A DNA stretch of 64,000 nt from the NCBI RefSeq assembly GCF_017355835.1, contig NZ_JAFEWF010000001.1:1116001-1180000 (forward strand), in the 5' to 3' direction. Each line of letters starts with the position of its first letter. The first letter of the stretch is position 1. The notes below the pieces were generated by a model. The model was not told the DNA's origin and ran no database searches. It saw nothing but the letters and a program-made list of their open reading frames with translations. A program made the position numbers and the translations under genes. Positions 34,728 through 45,012 of the stretch are shown here, piece by piece. This stretch comes from Desertivirga brevis (lineage in GTDB: Bacteria > Bacteroidota > Bacteroidia > Sphingobacteriales > Sphingobacteriaceae).

Positions 34728-35426
34728 CTATTCCTTCATGAATGACAATTCCTTTTGAAATAGTTTAGCATACTTCCGGCGATCAAATTTATACAGGGTG
34801 GCAGCACGATAAGACACACCGCGTTGCTTCTCATCAAGTTCCTTCAAAATACCATAATTCAGCATCTTCTTGCGGAAATTACGTTTATCAAGCTTCTTAC
34901 TTAAGATCGCCTCGTAAACATTCTGCAACTGCGTAAGGGTAAATTTTTCCGGTAATAGCTCGAAAGCGATTGGTTGGTAGCTTATTCTGCGTCTGATCTT
35001 TTCCAAACTTTTCTCAAAGATAAGAGAGTGGTCAAACGCTAGCTTTGGCAGGTCGTTCACCGGGTGCCAGAAGGCTTTTCTGGCATACTGTGAGTGAGGA
35101 TGCAATTCATTCTTCCCGCTTAGGCGGATTAGAGCGTAATAAGCAACGGTTATAACCCGTCCTTCCGGGTGGCGATTTACATCCCCGAAAGTATAAAGCT
35201 GCTCCATATAGATATTGCTCAAACCGGTCAACTCATGAAGTATTCGTTCTGCACCTTCATCAATACTCTCATCTGGGGCAACGAATAAGCCGGGTAGAGC
35301 CCACCAGTCTTTAAAAGGCTCTTCGTTACGTTCTATCAGAAGAATTTTCAGGACACCTTCTTCAAAGCCGAAGATGACACAGTCGACAGAGAATACAGAA
35401 TCAAATTTTGGCAGTGCGGTTTGCAA
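34728..35426 (-). CDS. NrtR-like regulator: Nudix domain plus winged helix
   Basis: 232 aa. Residues 8-145 are a Nudix fold (VDCVIFGFEEGVLKILLIERNE then WWALPGLFVAPDESIDEGAERILHELTGL). The Nudix box is degenerate: the expected REUxEE reads RILHEL and the first G-to-E distance is one longer, so hydrolase activity is doubtful. Residues 150-230 fit the winged-helix DNA-binding domain of NrtR/AraR-type regulators (FTLTQLQNVYEAILSKKLDKRNFRKKML). Divergent from pfkA with a 131-bp shared gap containing a near-palindrome, it may control the glycolysis cluster in response to a sugar or nucleotide-sugar; inferred. Confidence 0.8.
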   Translation of the reverse strand: MQTALPKFDSVFSVDCVIFGFEEGVLKILLIERNEEPFKDWWALPGLFVAPDESIDEGAERILHELTGLSNIYMEQLYTFGDVNRHPEGRVITVAYYALIRLSGKNELHPHSQYARKAFWHPVNDLPKLAFDHSLIFEKSLEKIRRRISYQPIAFELLPEKFTLTQLQNVYEAILSKKLDKRNFRKKMLNYGILKELDEKQRGVSYRAATLYKFDRRKYAKLFQKELSFMKE

Positions 35427-35514
35427 AATGATTATTATTAAAATTAAGCCTTATCTTTATTGGTGGTTATATCCCGCACAAAAGTGGAAAAATATTTCTA
35501 TATTTTTTAACTTA

Positions 35515-35529
35515 GTGTAGGAAATACAC
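35515..35529. promoter_or_regulatory. Inverted repeat in the pfkA/regulator gap (candidate operator)
   Basis: GTGTA-GGAAA-TACAC, 29-43 nt before the pfkA start and within the divergent control region. Candidate site for the NrtR-like protein. Short and unproven. Confidence 0.3.
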
Positions 35530-35557
35530 CTATATTCGGCAATTAATTTTTTCAGTC

Positions 35558-36538
35558 GTGGCAGAAATAAAAAAAATTGGTGTATTTACTTCAGGAGGTG
35601 ATGCCCCAGGAATGAATGCCTGTATCAGAGCAGTTGTAAGGACTGCCATATATATGGGCAAAGAAGTTGTTGGTATTCAACAAGGCTATCAGGGCATGAT
35701 TGATAAGAAGTTCGTACCGATGGACGCACGTTCGGTACGTAATATAATCCAAATGGGCGGTACCGTTTTAAAAACAGCCCGGTGTATGGATTTCAGAACT
35801 CCCGAAGGACGTGCTTTTGCTTATAAAAACTTAAAAGAAGAAGGAATTGACGCCTTAGTTCCCATTGGAGGCGACGGTACATTTACAGGTGCTGAGTTCT
35901 TATCGAGGGAATTCGACATACCAGTTGTTTGCGTTCCCGGCACAATAGACAATGATCTCTACGGTTCTGATTATACTTTAGGATACGATACCGCTACAAA
36001 CACGGTTATCGATGCGATCGACAAGATCCGCGACACTGCAGCATCTCACGACAGGTTATTTTTTGTAGAGGTGATGGGCCGTGATTCGGGTTGTATTGCA
36101 CTGCATGCTGGTATTGCCGGTGGTGCAGAAGCAATCCTGCTCCCCGAAAAGGAAACTGCGATTGATGAACTTATAGAGAAGCTAGAGCAGAGTGCTGAGA
36201 AAAAAACGTCGAGCATTGTGATCATCGCTGAGGGAGATAAGAACGGCGGTGCATACAATGTTGCAAAAAGAGTAAAAGAAAAATTCAATTTTTACGACAT
36301 AAAAGTTACGATTTTAGGACATTTGCAGCGCGGTGGTTCTCCAAGCAGTTTTGACCGTGTTTTAGGTGGGCGTTTAGGTTATGCAGCCGTTAAATCACTT
36401 CTGGCAGGTGAGAATCGTAAGATGGTTGGCTTAAGGAATAATAAAGTCGAACTAACCGACCTGCATGAAGCAATCCACAATCATACTTTTAAATTGGAAG
36501 AGGATTTGTTGGAAATGGCTAATATTTTGTCGATATAG
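35558..36538 (+). CDS. pfkA: ATP-dependent 6-phosphofructokinase
   Basis: Fructose-6-phosphate plus ATP to fructose-1,6-bisphosphate. 326 aa with a GTG start (35558); the MAEIKKIGVFTSGGDAPGMN start leaves little choice. ATP-binding motifs are GVFTSGGDAPG (8-18) and GGDGTFTGA at 104-112; the Gly in GGDGT marks ATP rather than pyrophosphate use. The catalytic Asp is D131 in PGTIDND. Closely followed (6 nt) by a BadF-type gene and then gapA, so a glycolytic operon. Confidence 0.97.
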   Translation: MAEIKKIGVFTSGGDAPGMNACIRAVVRTAIYMGKEVVGIQQGYQGMIDKKFVPMDARSVRNIIQMGGTVLKTARCMDFRTPEGRAFAYKNLKEEGIDALVPIGGDGTFTGAEFLSREFDIPVVCVPGTIDNDLYGSDYTLGYDTATNTVIDAIDKIRDTAASHDRLFFVEVMGRDSGCIALHAGIAGGAEAILLPEKETAIDELIEKLEQSAEKKTSSIVIIAEGDKNGGAYNVAKRVKEKFNFYDIKVTILGHLQRGGSPSSFDRVLGGRLGYAAVKSLLAGENRKMVGLRNNKVELTDLHEAIHNHTFKLEEDLLEMANILSI

Positions 36539-36544
36539 AAAAGA

Positions 36545-38394
<1,850 letters not shown>

Positions 38395-38414
38395 TCTTAC
38401 AATTTACGATTGTG

Positions 38415-38447
38415 AAAGTCCCAGCCCTACCGGCAGGGACTTTTTTG
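38415..38447 (+). terminator. Terminator of gapA
   Basis: AAAGTCCC (38415-38422) and GGGACTTT (38436-38443), followed by T-tract; a second inner pairing CCCT/AGGG is also possible. Confidence 0.85.
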
Positions 38448-38629
38448 TTTACTTATATTCCTGTAAAAATCGTCAGAAACTTCGAACACTCCCCTATTGA
38501 CCTAAATCTTAAAAAAAAATTAACAGATTTTTTACCCAGCTGATAACTCTTTTACTTCTGATCCTTAGGCTGTTCTAGTAAAAGCCGCTCGCCATAGCCT
38601 TAAAAGCACGAAAAAAACGTTTTATAAAG

Positions 38630-38660
38630 TTTGCATATCAGAAAAAAGACTTTACATTTG
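38630..38660 (+). promoter_or_regulatory. Consensus Bacteroidota promoter of tRNA-Phe
   Basis: TTTG (38630-38633), exactly 19 nt, TACATTTG (38653-38660): a perfect match to the Bacteroidota -33/-7 consensus. It ends 16 nt upstream of the tRNA, leaving room for a short leader. Confidence 0.88.
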
Positions 38661-38676
38661 CATCACCAAAAGGGAC

Positions 38677-38749
38677 GGTATCATAGCTCAGTTGGTAGAG
38701 CAAAGGACTGAAAATCCTTGTGTCGCTGGTTCGATTCCAGCTGATACCA
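38677..38749 (+). tRNA. tRNA-Phe(GAA)
   Basis: 73-nt cloverleaf: acceptor GGTATCA / TGATACC with discriminator A, D arm GCTC-AGTTGGTA-GAGC, anticodon arm AAGGA-CTGAAAA-TCCTT (anticodon GAA), T arm GCTGG-TTCGATT-CCAGC, variable loop GTGTC. CCA is not encoded (genomic ACA follows). Confidence 0.97.
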
Positions 38750-38755
38750 CAAAAT

Positions 38756-38790
38756 AAAAAGGCATTTTTCTTAGGAAAAAGGCCTTTTTT
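38756..38790 (+). terminator. Terminator after tRNA-Phe
   Basis: AAAAAGGC with GCCTTTTT, and an inner TTTTTC/GAAAAA stem (loop TTAG), ending in six T. Begins 7 nt after the tRNA. Confidence 0.8.
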
Positions 38791-38912
38791 GCTTTTAGCG
38801 ATTATCTACCTCCCATAGTTTTAAAGTTACCTTTAATAAAAGTAGCTTCTGTGATCTTCATCATCTTCTAATCCAGCCACATATCCTACCTTGCTATTTT
38901 AGTGATTGTAAA

Positions 38913-40142
38913 ATGAATCCTTATCCTTTTAACTTCATTGCAAAGCCTGCAGGTCCTACCTGTAACCTCGATTGCGCCTATTGTTATTATCTTGAAAAAG
39001 AAAAGTTGTTTCCATCTGCGAGCACCTTTATGAGCGACCTTACACTGGAAAACTTTACGCGGCAATATATCCAGGAGCAGCCAGGGAACGAGATAACGTT
39101 TGTGTGGCAGGGTGGCGAGCCCTGCCTAGCGGGAATTGATTTTTACAAAAAAGCATTAGATCTTCAAAAGAAATACGCACATGGCAAGATCGTCAACAAT
39201 TCTTTCCAAACGAATGGAATTCTTCTTAATGATGAATGGTGTTCCTTTTTCAGCAAAAACAATTTCCTTATAGGAATCTCAATAGATGGACCGGAAGATC
39301 TTCACGATCAGTTTAGAGTGGATAAAGGCCAAAAAGGAACTTTTCAGAAAGTTCTAAATGCTATTGAGCTACTTAAAAAGCATAAGGTTGAATTTAATAC
39401 CCTTACCGTAGTTAATAATGTAAACGTAGAGCATCCTTTACGGATGTATAATTTTCTTAAAGATATTGGAAGCACATACATCCAGTTCATTCCACTAGTT
39501 GAACGCATAGTCGAAAACGAGGCGCCTGAGCAGTTGAAACTGGTGCTACCGGAATGCAAATCAGAGAGCCGCATTGCTTCATGGTCTGTTCCCTCCCTAA
39601 AGTTCGGCAGGTTCCTTGTTGATATTTTTAATGAGTGGCTGAAAAGAGATGTGGGTACTTATTTTATTCAGGTTTTTGATGCAACCCTGGCTAATGAAGC
39701 AGGGCAACCTGCGGGAGTATGTTTGTATGGCAAGGATTGCAATAATGCCCTGGCGATAGAGCATAATGGCGATGTCTTTTCCTGTGATCATTATGTTTAT
39801 CCCGACTACAAGATTGGTAATGTAAATACTGAGAATGTGAGTTCTTTGCTGCAAAATCCGGATCAGTTGGACTTTCACAAAAAGAAATCAGAAGACTTAC
39901 CAGCGCAATGCAAGAACTGCAGGGTTTACCACTACTGCCACGGAGAGTGTCCGAAGAACCGCATCAGTACTACCAGAAAAGGCGACCTGGGCTTAAACTA
40001 CTTGTGTGAGGGGTATAAGCACTTTTTCGGCTATGTTCAGCCTTACATGAAATTTATGGCTAATGAACTAAAGCATAAAAGAGCCCCAGCCAATATTATG
40101 TATGTGAAAAGACAGGTTATTTTAAAAAGGTTTAGAGATTAA
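38913..40142 (+). CDS. Radical SAM/SPASM enzyme, anaerobic sulfatase-maturase-like
   Basis: 409 aa. The radical SAM cluster motif is CNLDCAYC (C17, C21, C24), followed by WQGGEPCLAG and ISIDGPEDLHDQFR, both typical of anSME. The SPASM region is present: CLYGKDCNNALAIEHNGDVFSCDHYVYP and CKNCRVYHYCHGECPKNR give the Cys needed for two further 4Fe-4S clusters. Such enzymes turn a Cys or Ser of a target sulfatase into formylglycine. No sulfatase gene is in the window, so its target is elsewhere or different. Confidence 0.9.
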   Translation: MNPYPFNFIAKPAGPTCNLDCAYCYYLEKEKLFPSASTFMSDLTLENFTRQYIQEQPGNEITFVWQGGEPCLAGIDFYKKALDLQKKYAHGKIVNNSFQTNGILLNDEWCSFFSKNNFLIGISIDGPEDLHDQFRVDKGQKGTFQKVLNAIELLKKHKVEFNTLTVVNNVNVEHPLRMYNFLKDIGSTYIQFIPLVERIVENEAPEQLKLVLPECKSESRIASWSVPSLKFGRFLVDIFNEWLKRDVGTYFIQVFDATLANEAGQPAGVCLYGKDCNNALAIEHNGDVFSCDHYVYPDYKIGNVNTENVSSLLQNPDQLDFHKKKSEDLPAQCKNCRVYHYCHGECPKNRISTTRKGDLGLNYLCEGYKHFFGYVQPYMKFMANELKHKRAPANIMYVKRQVILKRFRD

Positions 40143-40161
40143 CTTTTGTAAGGTAACGACA

Positions 40162-40206
40162 CCTGGTTTAAGAAAGAAGCCGTTTGTCTGTCTTTCTTAA
40201 ACCAGG
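40162..40206. terminator. Strong hairpin between convergent genes
   Basis: 16-bp perfect arms (40162-40177 with 40191-40206) around a 13-nt loop. No T-tract in either direction, so it is an atypical terminator or an mRNA 3'-end stabiliser. Confidence 0.6.
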
Positions 40207-40224
40207 AAGCTCTATTGCTGCTCC

Positions 40225-41184
40225 CTATTCTGCGTTCTTCTTCCCTGTTGAAATATTGTTCTGTTTTAGTGTTTCGAAGAACAAAGCCTCATTATTCTCT
40301 TTTTTCATCTCGTTATATATTTGCTGAATAACCTTTTCGCAGTCAGTCCGGTAGGGAGATTTCTGTGCGACATACAAGTTATAAGCAACGCACATATTAT
40401 CCAGTCCCTCTTTATAACGCTTTAAATTAAGTGTATATATTAAACCTACTCCGTAAAAGATCTCGGGATTATCCTTATCAACCCTTTCGAGATCCTTATA
40501 TGCCATTATTGCTTTGTCATACTCTCCCATGTACTGGTAAACAACAGGTATATTTTGAAGGGGAACACTACCGTTGGGATCGATTTTTAAAGAACGTTGA
40601 TAGGCATTAAGCGCCTGATCATATTTTTTCAGATTACGATAGCAGATACCCAGGTTATCCCAGGCAAAGGCAAAAACGGGATCAAGAGCTACTGCTTTTT
40701 CAAAACTAGCAGCTCCATTAACAAATTTTGAGCTTTTGAGCTGATCTACGCCTTCATAGTAATACCGCATCGCTTCCTCGTTAGATGAATAAGACGAATT
40801 AGAACCCTTATCTAAAGTCGCCACCTTAACTTTGATTGCCTCGCAGCTGTCCATTAAGTAGCGTTCAATCTCATAGTAATTCTTTTTATATTCACTCGAT
40901 TGCTGATTTTCTGAAACAACAATGTTCACCTTTTTTCCCTTTACATTATCCAGATTTGCAGTGAGAGCGCTCAAGGTTGAACCGAGTTGGTAGGCTAACA
41001 CCTGCTTACTAATGCAATCACTTATCTTCTTTGTAATTTGTTCTTTTTCAAGATCTCCTGTATAGATCGAATCGACACATTTACATGCCTGATCCGATAA
41101 TTCTCTTAGCAGTTTAGTTTTCTGAGCGGAAGCTCCAATTGAGCATAGGGTAATCATTAAAGATAAGGTTGCAGCTTTTTTCAT
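40225..41184 (-). CDS. Exported TPR-repeat protein
   Basis: 319 aa; signal peptide MKKAATLSLMITLCSIGASA. A Cys-containing start (CKCVDSIYTG, also KISDCISKQ) precedes at least three TPR units at about 150-265, clearest in AFAWDNLGICYRNLKKYDQALNAYQRSLKID, which matches the TPR consensus, and NPEIFYGVGLIYTLNLKRYKEG. Probably a periplasmic scaffold; partner unknown. Convergent with the radical SAM gene, divergent from yceI. Confidence 0.75.
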   Translation of the reverse strand: MKKAATLSLMITLCSIGASAQKTKLLRELSDQACKCVDSIYTGDLEKEQITKKISDCISKQVLAYQLGSTLSALTANLDNVKGKKVNIVVSENQQSSEYKKNYYEIERYLMDSCEAIKVKVATLDKGSNSSYSSNEEAMRYYYEGVDQLKSSKFVNGAASFEKAVALDPVFAFAWDNLGICYRNLKKYDQALNAYQRSLKIDPNGSVPLQNIPVVYQYMGEYDKAIMAYKDLERVDKDNPEIFYGVGLIYTLNLKRYKEGLDNMCVAYNLYVAQKSPYRTDCEKVIQQIYNEMKKENNEALFFETLKQNNISTGKKNAE

Positions 41185-41355
41185 TGTATTTAAGTAATAA
41201 GTTGAAGGTTAAAATCCCAGGCAATATAAAAAATCTGCTTCATTTTCTTGATCTATGTTAAGACTCTTTTTTAACCTACATCAATGTACAGGTTCTGCTG
41301 ATGGTGCAACTTTGTGATATCAACAAACAGAAAAGAAACATAAAAAATTTATATC

Positions 41356-41907
41356 ATGGAAACTACACAAAACACAGCTCAACTTGTAAAATGGACAATT
41401 GATACAATGCACTCTGAAGTGCTATTTAAGGTAAAACACCTTGTGATCTCTACAGTAACAGGTTCTTTTAAATCTTTTACAGGATCTGCAAGCTTTATCG
41501 AAGGAAATCTTGAAGGAGCGGATATTAACTTTAGTATTGATGTGAACAGCATTGACACTAATCAAAGCCAGAGAGATGGACACTTAAAATCAGGGGACTT
41601 CTTTGATGCTGAAAACTATCCTACTATCGATTTTCAATCCACTTCCTTCACTCAAAAAGACGATGATAACTATACATTGGTTGGTGATTTAACCATAAGA
41701 GGCGTAACCAGAAAAGTGGAGATCAATGCAGAATATGGCGGTACTGAAAAAGATGCTTATGGCAACCAGAAGATTGGCTTCGAAGTTACAGGTACTATCA
41801 ATCGTAAAGAATTCGGTTTAACCTATAATGCTCTTACTGAAACCGGAGGTTTGGCCATCGGCGAAAACATCAAACTTATTGCAAATATTCAACTGCAGAA
41901 AAGCTAG
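41356..41907 (+). CDS. YceI-family lipid-binding protein
   Basis: 183 aa lipocalin-like barrel that in relatives binds isoprenoid or polyisoprenoid chains. Core motifs: WTIDTMHSEVLFKVKHLVISTVTGSFKSFTG (about 14-44), DAENYPTIDFQSTSF and LTIRGVTRKVEINAEY. There is no signal peptide, so this is a cytoplasmic version, as in many Bacteroidota paralogues. Stop codon abuts a degenerate repeat array. Confidence 0.9.
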   Translation: METTQNTAQLVKWTIDTMHSEVLFKVKHLVISTVTGSFKSFTGSASFIEGNLEGADINFSIDVNSIDTNQSQRDGHLKSGDFFDAENYPTIDFQSTSFTQKDDDNYTLVGDLTIRGVTRKVEINAEYGGTEKDAYGNQKIGFEVTGTINRKEFGLTYNALTETGGLAIGENIKLIANIQLQKS

Positions 41908-42125
41908 TAGGATTACACAGATTAGAGATGATTACACCGATAGAAAAAGGTACTACGGGAGTTTGAGATTTATAGATTTAACCGCGTTTAGCTTTCAAAG
42001 TCTCCATCAAACAATCTATAATTTTCACCACTATCGGTGTAATAATTCTTAAACCGGTGTAATCCCACTTATCAGTGTAATCATCCTTCAATCTGTGTAA
42101 ACCTAAATAATCTGTGTAATCCTAC
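41907..42125. repeat. Degenerate tandem and inverted repeat array (GTGTAAT units)
   Basis: Five copies of A(T/C)C-N-GTGTAA on the plus strand start at 42033, 42053, 42071, 42091 and 42110 (18-20 nt period); two inverted copies (TTACAC-N-GAT) start at 41913 and 41932 (19 nt apart). The ends form an 18-bp perfect inverted repeat (41907-41924 with 42108-42125) and an inner 13-bp one (41931-41943 with 42031-42043), so RNA could fold into a long hairpin. It fills the gap between convergent genes. Not CRISPR: units are short and spacers are not conserved in the way of an array. Confidence 0.7.
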
Positions 42126-42127
42126 CT

Positions 42128-42322
42128 TTACTCTGTTGTTGCTGTGTCATTATCACCTGCCGCACCCGTATCTACCCTACTTCCAGCTGTGTCTGTTCCC
42201 GCACCAATGGTAGAAGAATCACCTGCATCTCCAGAGGTTGTATCCTTATTTGCCGCACTCGAACAAGCCGACATCAGCGCTACTATTACTACTACTGCAA
42301 AAACATTTAATTTCTTAAGCAT
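42128..42322 (-). CDS. Small Thr/Ser/Gly/Asp-rich lipoprotein
   Basis: 64 aa. MLKKLNVFAVVVIVALMSACSSA is a lipoprotein signal with C20. The mature part is 44 residues of low complexity (ANKDTTSGDAGDSST, TDTAG, TATTE), acidic and probably disordered. Small lipoproteins of this sort are common in Sphingobacteriaceae. Function unknown. Its stop is 3 nt from the repeat array. Confidence 0.65.
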   Translation of the reverse strand: MLKKLNVFAVVVIVALMSACSSAANKDTTSGDAGDSSTIGAGTDTAGSRVDTGAAGDNDTATTE

Positions 42323-42466
42323 AATGATTTGAATTGTTTCTCTACAAAGGGATAAAAGCAGAAAATGTTTAAAATTCTGAACAGAACCGGCAATTAACCT
42401 CTCCCATTAATAAAGCCAACTGTAAATTATTTTAGGGCTGCGCACAACATTCGCAGGATAAAACCG

Positions 42467-42474
42467 TATATTTG
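42467..42474 (+). promoter_or_regulatory. Possible -7 element (TATATTTG) upstream of the helicase
   Basis: Perfect TAnnTTTG match 112 nt before the helicase start but no TTTG at the right distance upstream. If used, it gives a long 5'-UTR, as is common for cold-inducible helicases. Confidence 0.3.
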
Positions 42475-42586
42475 TTATATAATCGTTTAGCAGACACGCT
42501 TCTCCTATCCTATTGTACTACTAGAAATAATAACTTCCCTTGTAAAACATTCGGTAGTTACATTAATTACATATAAAATCAATCAT

Positions 42587-43831
42587 TTGTCATTCGAACA
42601 ATTAAATCTTAGTGCTTCTATTATAAAAGCGCTAGAAACTGAAGGATATACTAATCCTACCCCAATACAACAACAAGCAATTCCAGTAATATTAAACCGA
42701 AAAGATATCTTAGGATGTGCACAAACAGGCACAGGAAAAACTGCTGCATTTGCTCTTCCCGTACTGCACCAACTGGAGCAGCAACCGGCTGAGAAAGGCA
42801 AGAAAAGAGATATCAGAGCATTAATACTATGTCCAACACGCGAGCTTGCTATTCAAATCAACGATAGCTTTACTGCTTACGGAAAACATACAGGTTTAAG
42901 ACATCAGGTAGTTTTTGGAGGAGTCTCTATCAATGCCCAGATCAATGCTTTAAAAATTGGCGCAGATATTCTTATTGCTACGCCTGGAAGGCTTGTAGAC
43001 TTGCTTAATCAAAGAGTGATCAGTCTGAAAAAGGTTCGCCATTTCATTCTAGACGAAGCAGACAGAATGCTTGACATGGGCTTTATAAGAGACATTAAGA
43101 AAGTAATTGAAGTTATACCAACCAACAGGCAAACTTTATTCTTTTCTGCTACCATGCCTCCTGAAATAGCGTCACTAGCTAATTCCATTCTTAACAACCC
43201 AACAAAAATTGAAGTAGCCCCTGTTTCGTCTACGGCCGAAAAAGTTACGCAGGCGATTTATGAGGTTGATAAAAAAGATAAAGCATCTTTACTGATCCAT
43301 CTATTGCAAGACAAGGCCATGCAAAGTGTACTAGTATTTACCAGAACTAAACATGGGGCAGATAAGCTTGTAAAGATCCTTACCAGAGCTAATATTAAAA
43401 GTGATGCAATCCATGGCAATAAAGCACAAAACGCTCGTCAGAAAGCATTATCTAACTTCAAAGAAGGCAGAATACGTGTTCTAGTAGCTACAGACATTGC
43501 TTCACGTGGTATTGATATTGATGATTTGAAACACGTAGTGAATTACGACCTGCCAGAACAAGCAGAAACGTATGTTCATAGAATTGGCAGAACCGGCAGG
43601 GCTGGAAATGAAGGTATAGCAATATCTTTTTGTAGTGCAGAGGAGCAGGATCTATTAAAAGATATTAATAAAGTTACTGCACAAAAAATTCCATTTGTAA
43701 CGGGACATCCTTATCCAATGGATAAAAGTGCCAGACCTCTTGCAACGCAGCCGGAAAACAAAAAAAGTCAGGCGCCTTCGCGTAAAAAAGTTTTTAAAAG
43801 AAGAGAAAAACGTAGTGTAGCAGCTGCTTAA
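42587..43831 (+). CDS. DEAD-box ATP-dependent RNA helicase (RhlE-like)
   Basis: 414 aa with a TTG start (42587; SFEQLNLSASIIKAL follows, a standard helicase N-terminus). Q-motif PTPIQQQAIP (25-34), Walker A AQTGTGKT (45-52), PTRELA, TPGR, DEAD at 156-159, SAT, and in the second lobe LVATDIASRGIDI and HRIGRTGRAG. Short basic tail (KSQAPSRKKVFKRREKRS) for RNA binding. Likely role in mRNA turnover or ribosome biogenesis; placed near a cold-shock gene, perhaps part of low-temperature growth. Confidence 0.95.
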   Translation: MSFEQLNLSASIIKALETEGYTNPTPIQQQAIPVILNRKDILGCAQTGTGKTAAFALPVLHQLEQQPAEKGKKRDIRALILCPTRELAIQINDSFTAYGKHTGLRHQVVFGGVSINAQINALKIGADILIATPGRLVDLLNQRVISLKKVRHFILDEADRMLDMGFIRDIKKVIEVIPTNRQTLFFSATMPPEIASLANSILNNPTKIEVAPVSSTAEKVTQAIYEVDKKDKASLLIHLLQDKAMQSVLVFTRTKHGADKLVKILTRANIKSDAIHGNKAQNARQKALSNFKEGRIRVLVATDIASRGIDIDDLKHVVNYDLPEQAETYVHRIGRTGRAGNEGIAISFCSAEEQDLLKDINKVTAQKIPFVTGHPYPMDKSARPLATQPENKKSQAPSRKKVFKRREKRSVAAA

Positions 43832-43877
43832 CAAGCTATTCTTATTAAGTAGATTATAATAACATTATCATTACAAT

Positions 43878-44597
43878 ATGTATATCCTTCTTTTCTTCGT
43901 ACTTCACTGGTTTCTTTCACTTTTTTGTCAGACCTTCTTTCTTCACCGCTATGCATCGCATAAGGTATTTAGCATGAGCAAGTTATGGGAACGATTCTTT
44001 TACTTGGTTACTTATGTTTGCCAGGGGTCTTCCTTTTTAAACCCATGCGCTTATGCTACTATGCACCGGGACCACCATGCATTCAGTGACACAGAGAAAG
44101 ATCCTCATTCTCCTCATTTTTTTACAGATGTGTTCCAGATGACCTGGGCTACTGTTCTTACCTTCAGAGATCATGTTAAAAGATCAGAAGATGGTTGCGG
44201 AGGAAGGTATCCCCAATGGAGACTACTGGATCGGATCGGGTCAAGTATCCCATCACGAATTCTGTTTGGCGTTGCTTATACTTGCTTCTATATAAACTTC
44301 GCTACTTACTGGTGGATGTTCCTGCTGTTGCCTATACACTTTCTGATGGGTCCCTTACACGGAGCTATTGTGAACTGGTGCGGACACAAATATGGCTACG
44401 CAAACTACGACAATAAAGACCACTCAAAAAATACAAGTCCATTTGACTTTCTAATGCTGGGTGAACTGTTTCAAAACAACCACCATCGCTTTCCTAACAG
44501 CGCTAATTTTGCACAGCGCTGGTTCGAGGTCGATCCTGTTTTCCCAGTTCTAAAACTACTTCACTTTGCGCGTGTTATACGCTTAAAGAAAGTTTAA
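43878..44597 (+). CDS. Membrane acyl-CoA desaturase (delta-9-type fold)
   Basis: 239 aa integral membrane di-iron enzyme that introduces a double bond in fatty acyl chains. Histidine boxes: HRYASH (H23-H28), HRDHH (H63-H67) and NNHHRFPNSA near 196. The hydrophobic start (MYILLFFVLHWFLSLFCQTFF) and spans around 41-50 and 140-165 fit the fold. It follows the helicase by 46 nt and precedes a cold-shock protein, so low-temperature membrane adaptation is a reasonable inference. Confidence 0.9.
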   Translation: MYILLFFVLHWFLSLFCQTFFLHRYASHKVFSMSKLWERFFYLVTYVCQGSSFLNPCAYATMHRDHHAFSDTEKDPHSPHFFTDVFQMTWATVLTFRDHVKRSEDGCGGRYPQWRLLDRIGSSIPSRILFGVAYTCFYINFATYWWMFLLLPIHFLMGPLHGAIVNWCGHKYGYANYDNKDHSKNTSPFDFLMLGELFQNNHHRFPNSANFAQRWFEVDPVFPVLKLLHFARVIRLKKV

Positions 44598-44728
44598 AAC
44601 TGTGTGAGATAAAGCATGGCTTAGTAAAAAAATCCGTTACTAGTTAGTATATAATTCTCACATTTTCAAATAAATAAGCATAATACTAGATATTATCAGT
44701 ATCTTTATAAATAATAATACCAAATACA

Positions 44729-44920
44729 ATGCAAAAAGGAACAGTTAAATTTTTCAATGAAACTAAAGGTTTCGGTTTTATCACACCTAGTAATGGTGGT
44801 AAAGAAATCTTTGTTCATTCTTCTGGCCTGATCGACAAAATTCGTGAAAACGATACGGTTGAGTTTGAAGTAGAACAAGGCCGTAAAGGGCCTAATGCGG
44901 TAAATGTAAAAGTAGCTTAA
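44729..44920 (+). CDS. Cold-shock protein (CspA family)
   Basis: 63 aa single cold-shock domain that binds single-stranded RNA and DNA. MQKGTVKFFNETKGFGFITP gives RNP1 (KGFGFI) and EIFVHSSGL gives RNP2. 131-nt gap upstream may hold a cold-responsive leader. Strong terminator 24 nt downstream, then a small Lys-rich gene. Confidence 0.96.
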   Translation: MQKGTVKFFNETKGFGFITPSNGGKEIFVHSSGLIDKIRENDTVEFEVEQGRKGPNAVNVKVA

Positions 44921-44943
44921 GCACTAAATAATATTGATCGTTT

Positions 44944-44978
44944 AGCATTTCCCGCTCTGCGGGAAATGCTTTTTTTTT
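44944..44978 (+). terminator. Terminator after the cold-shock gene
   Basis: AGCATTTCCCGC (44944-44955) and GCGGGAAATGCT (44959-44970), perfect 12-bp stem with 3-nt loop and nine T. Confidence 0.92.
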
Positions 44979-45012
44979 CCAACAAATTTTATAAACACAA
45001 ATAGAACTACAT

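Larger units (their letters stand above)
38395..38912 (+). other. Intergenic region holding terminator, tRNA-Phe and terminator
   Basis: 518 bp: gapA terminator (38415-38447), a 180-bp AT-rich stretch, the tRNA promoter, tRNA-Phe and its terminator, then about 120 bp with no recognised signal before the radical SAM gene. Confidence 0.6.

Noticed and set aside
38677..38790. tRNA-Phe as an integration site for a genomic island
   Set aside because: No integrase, no repeat of the tRNA 3' end and only core-type genes on either side.
41907..42125. CRISPR array
   Set aside because: Units are about 10 conserved nt with 18-20 nt period, in both orientations, no 25-35 nt exact repeats, no cas genes.
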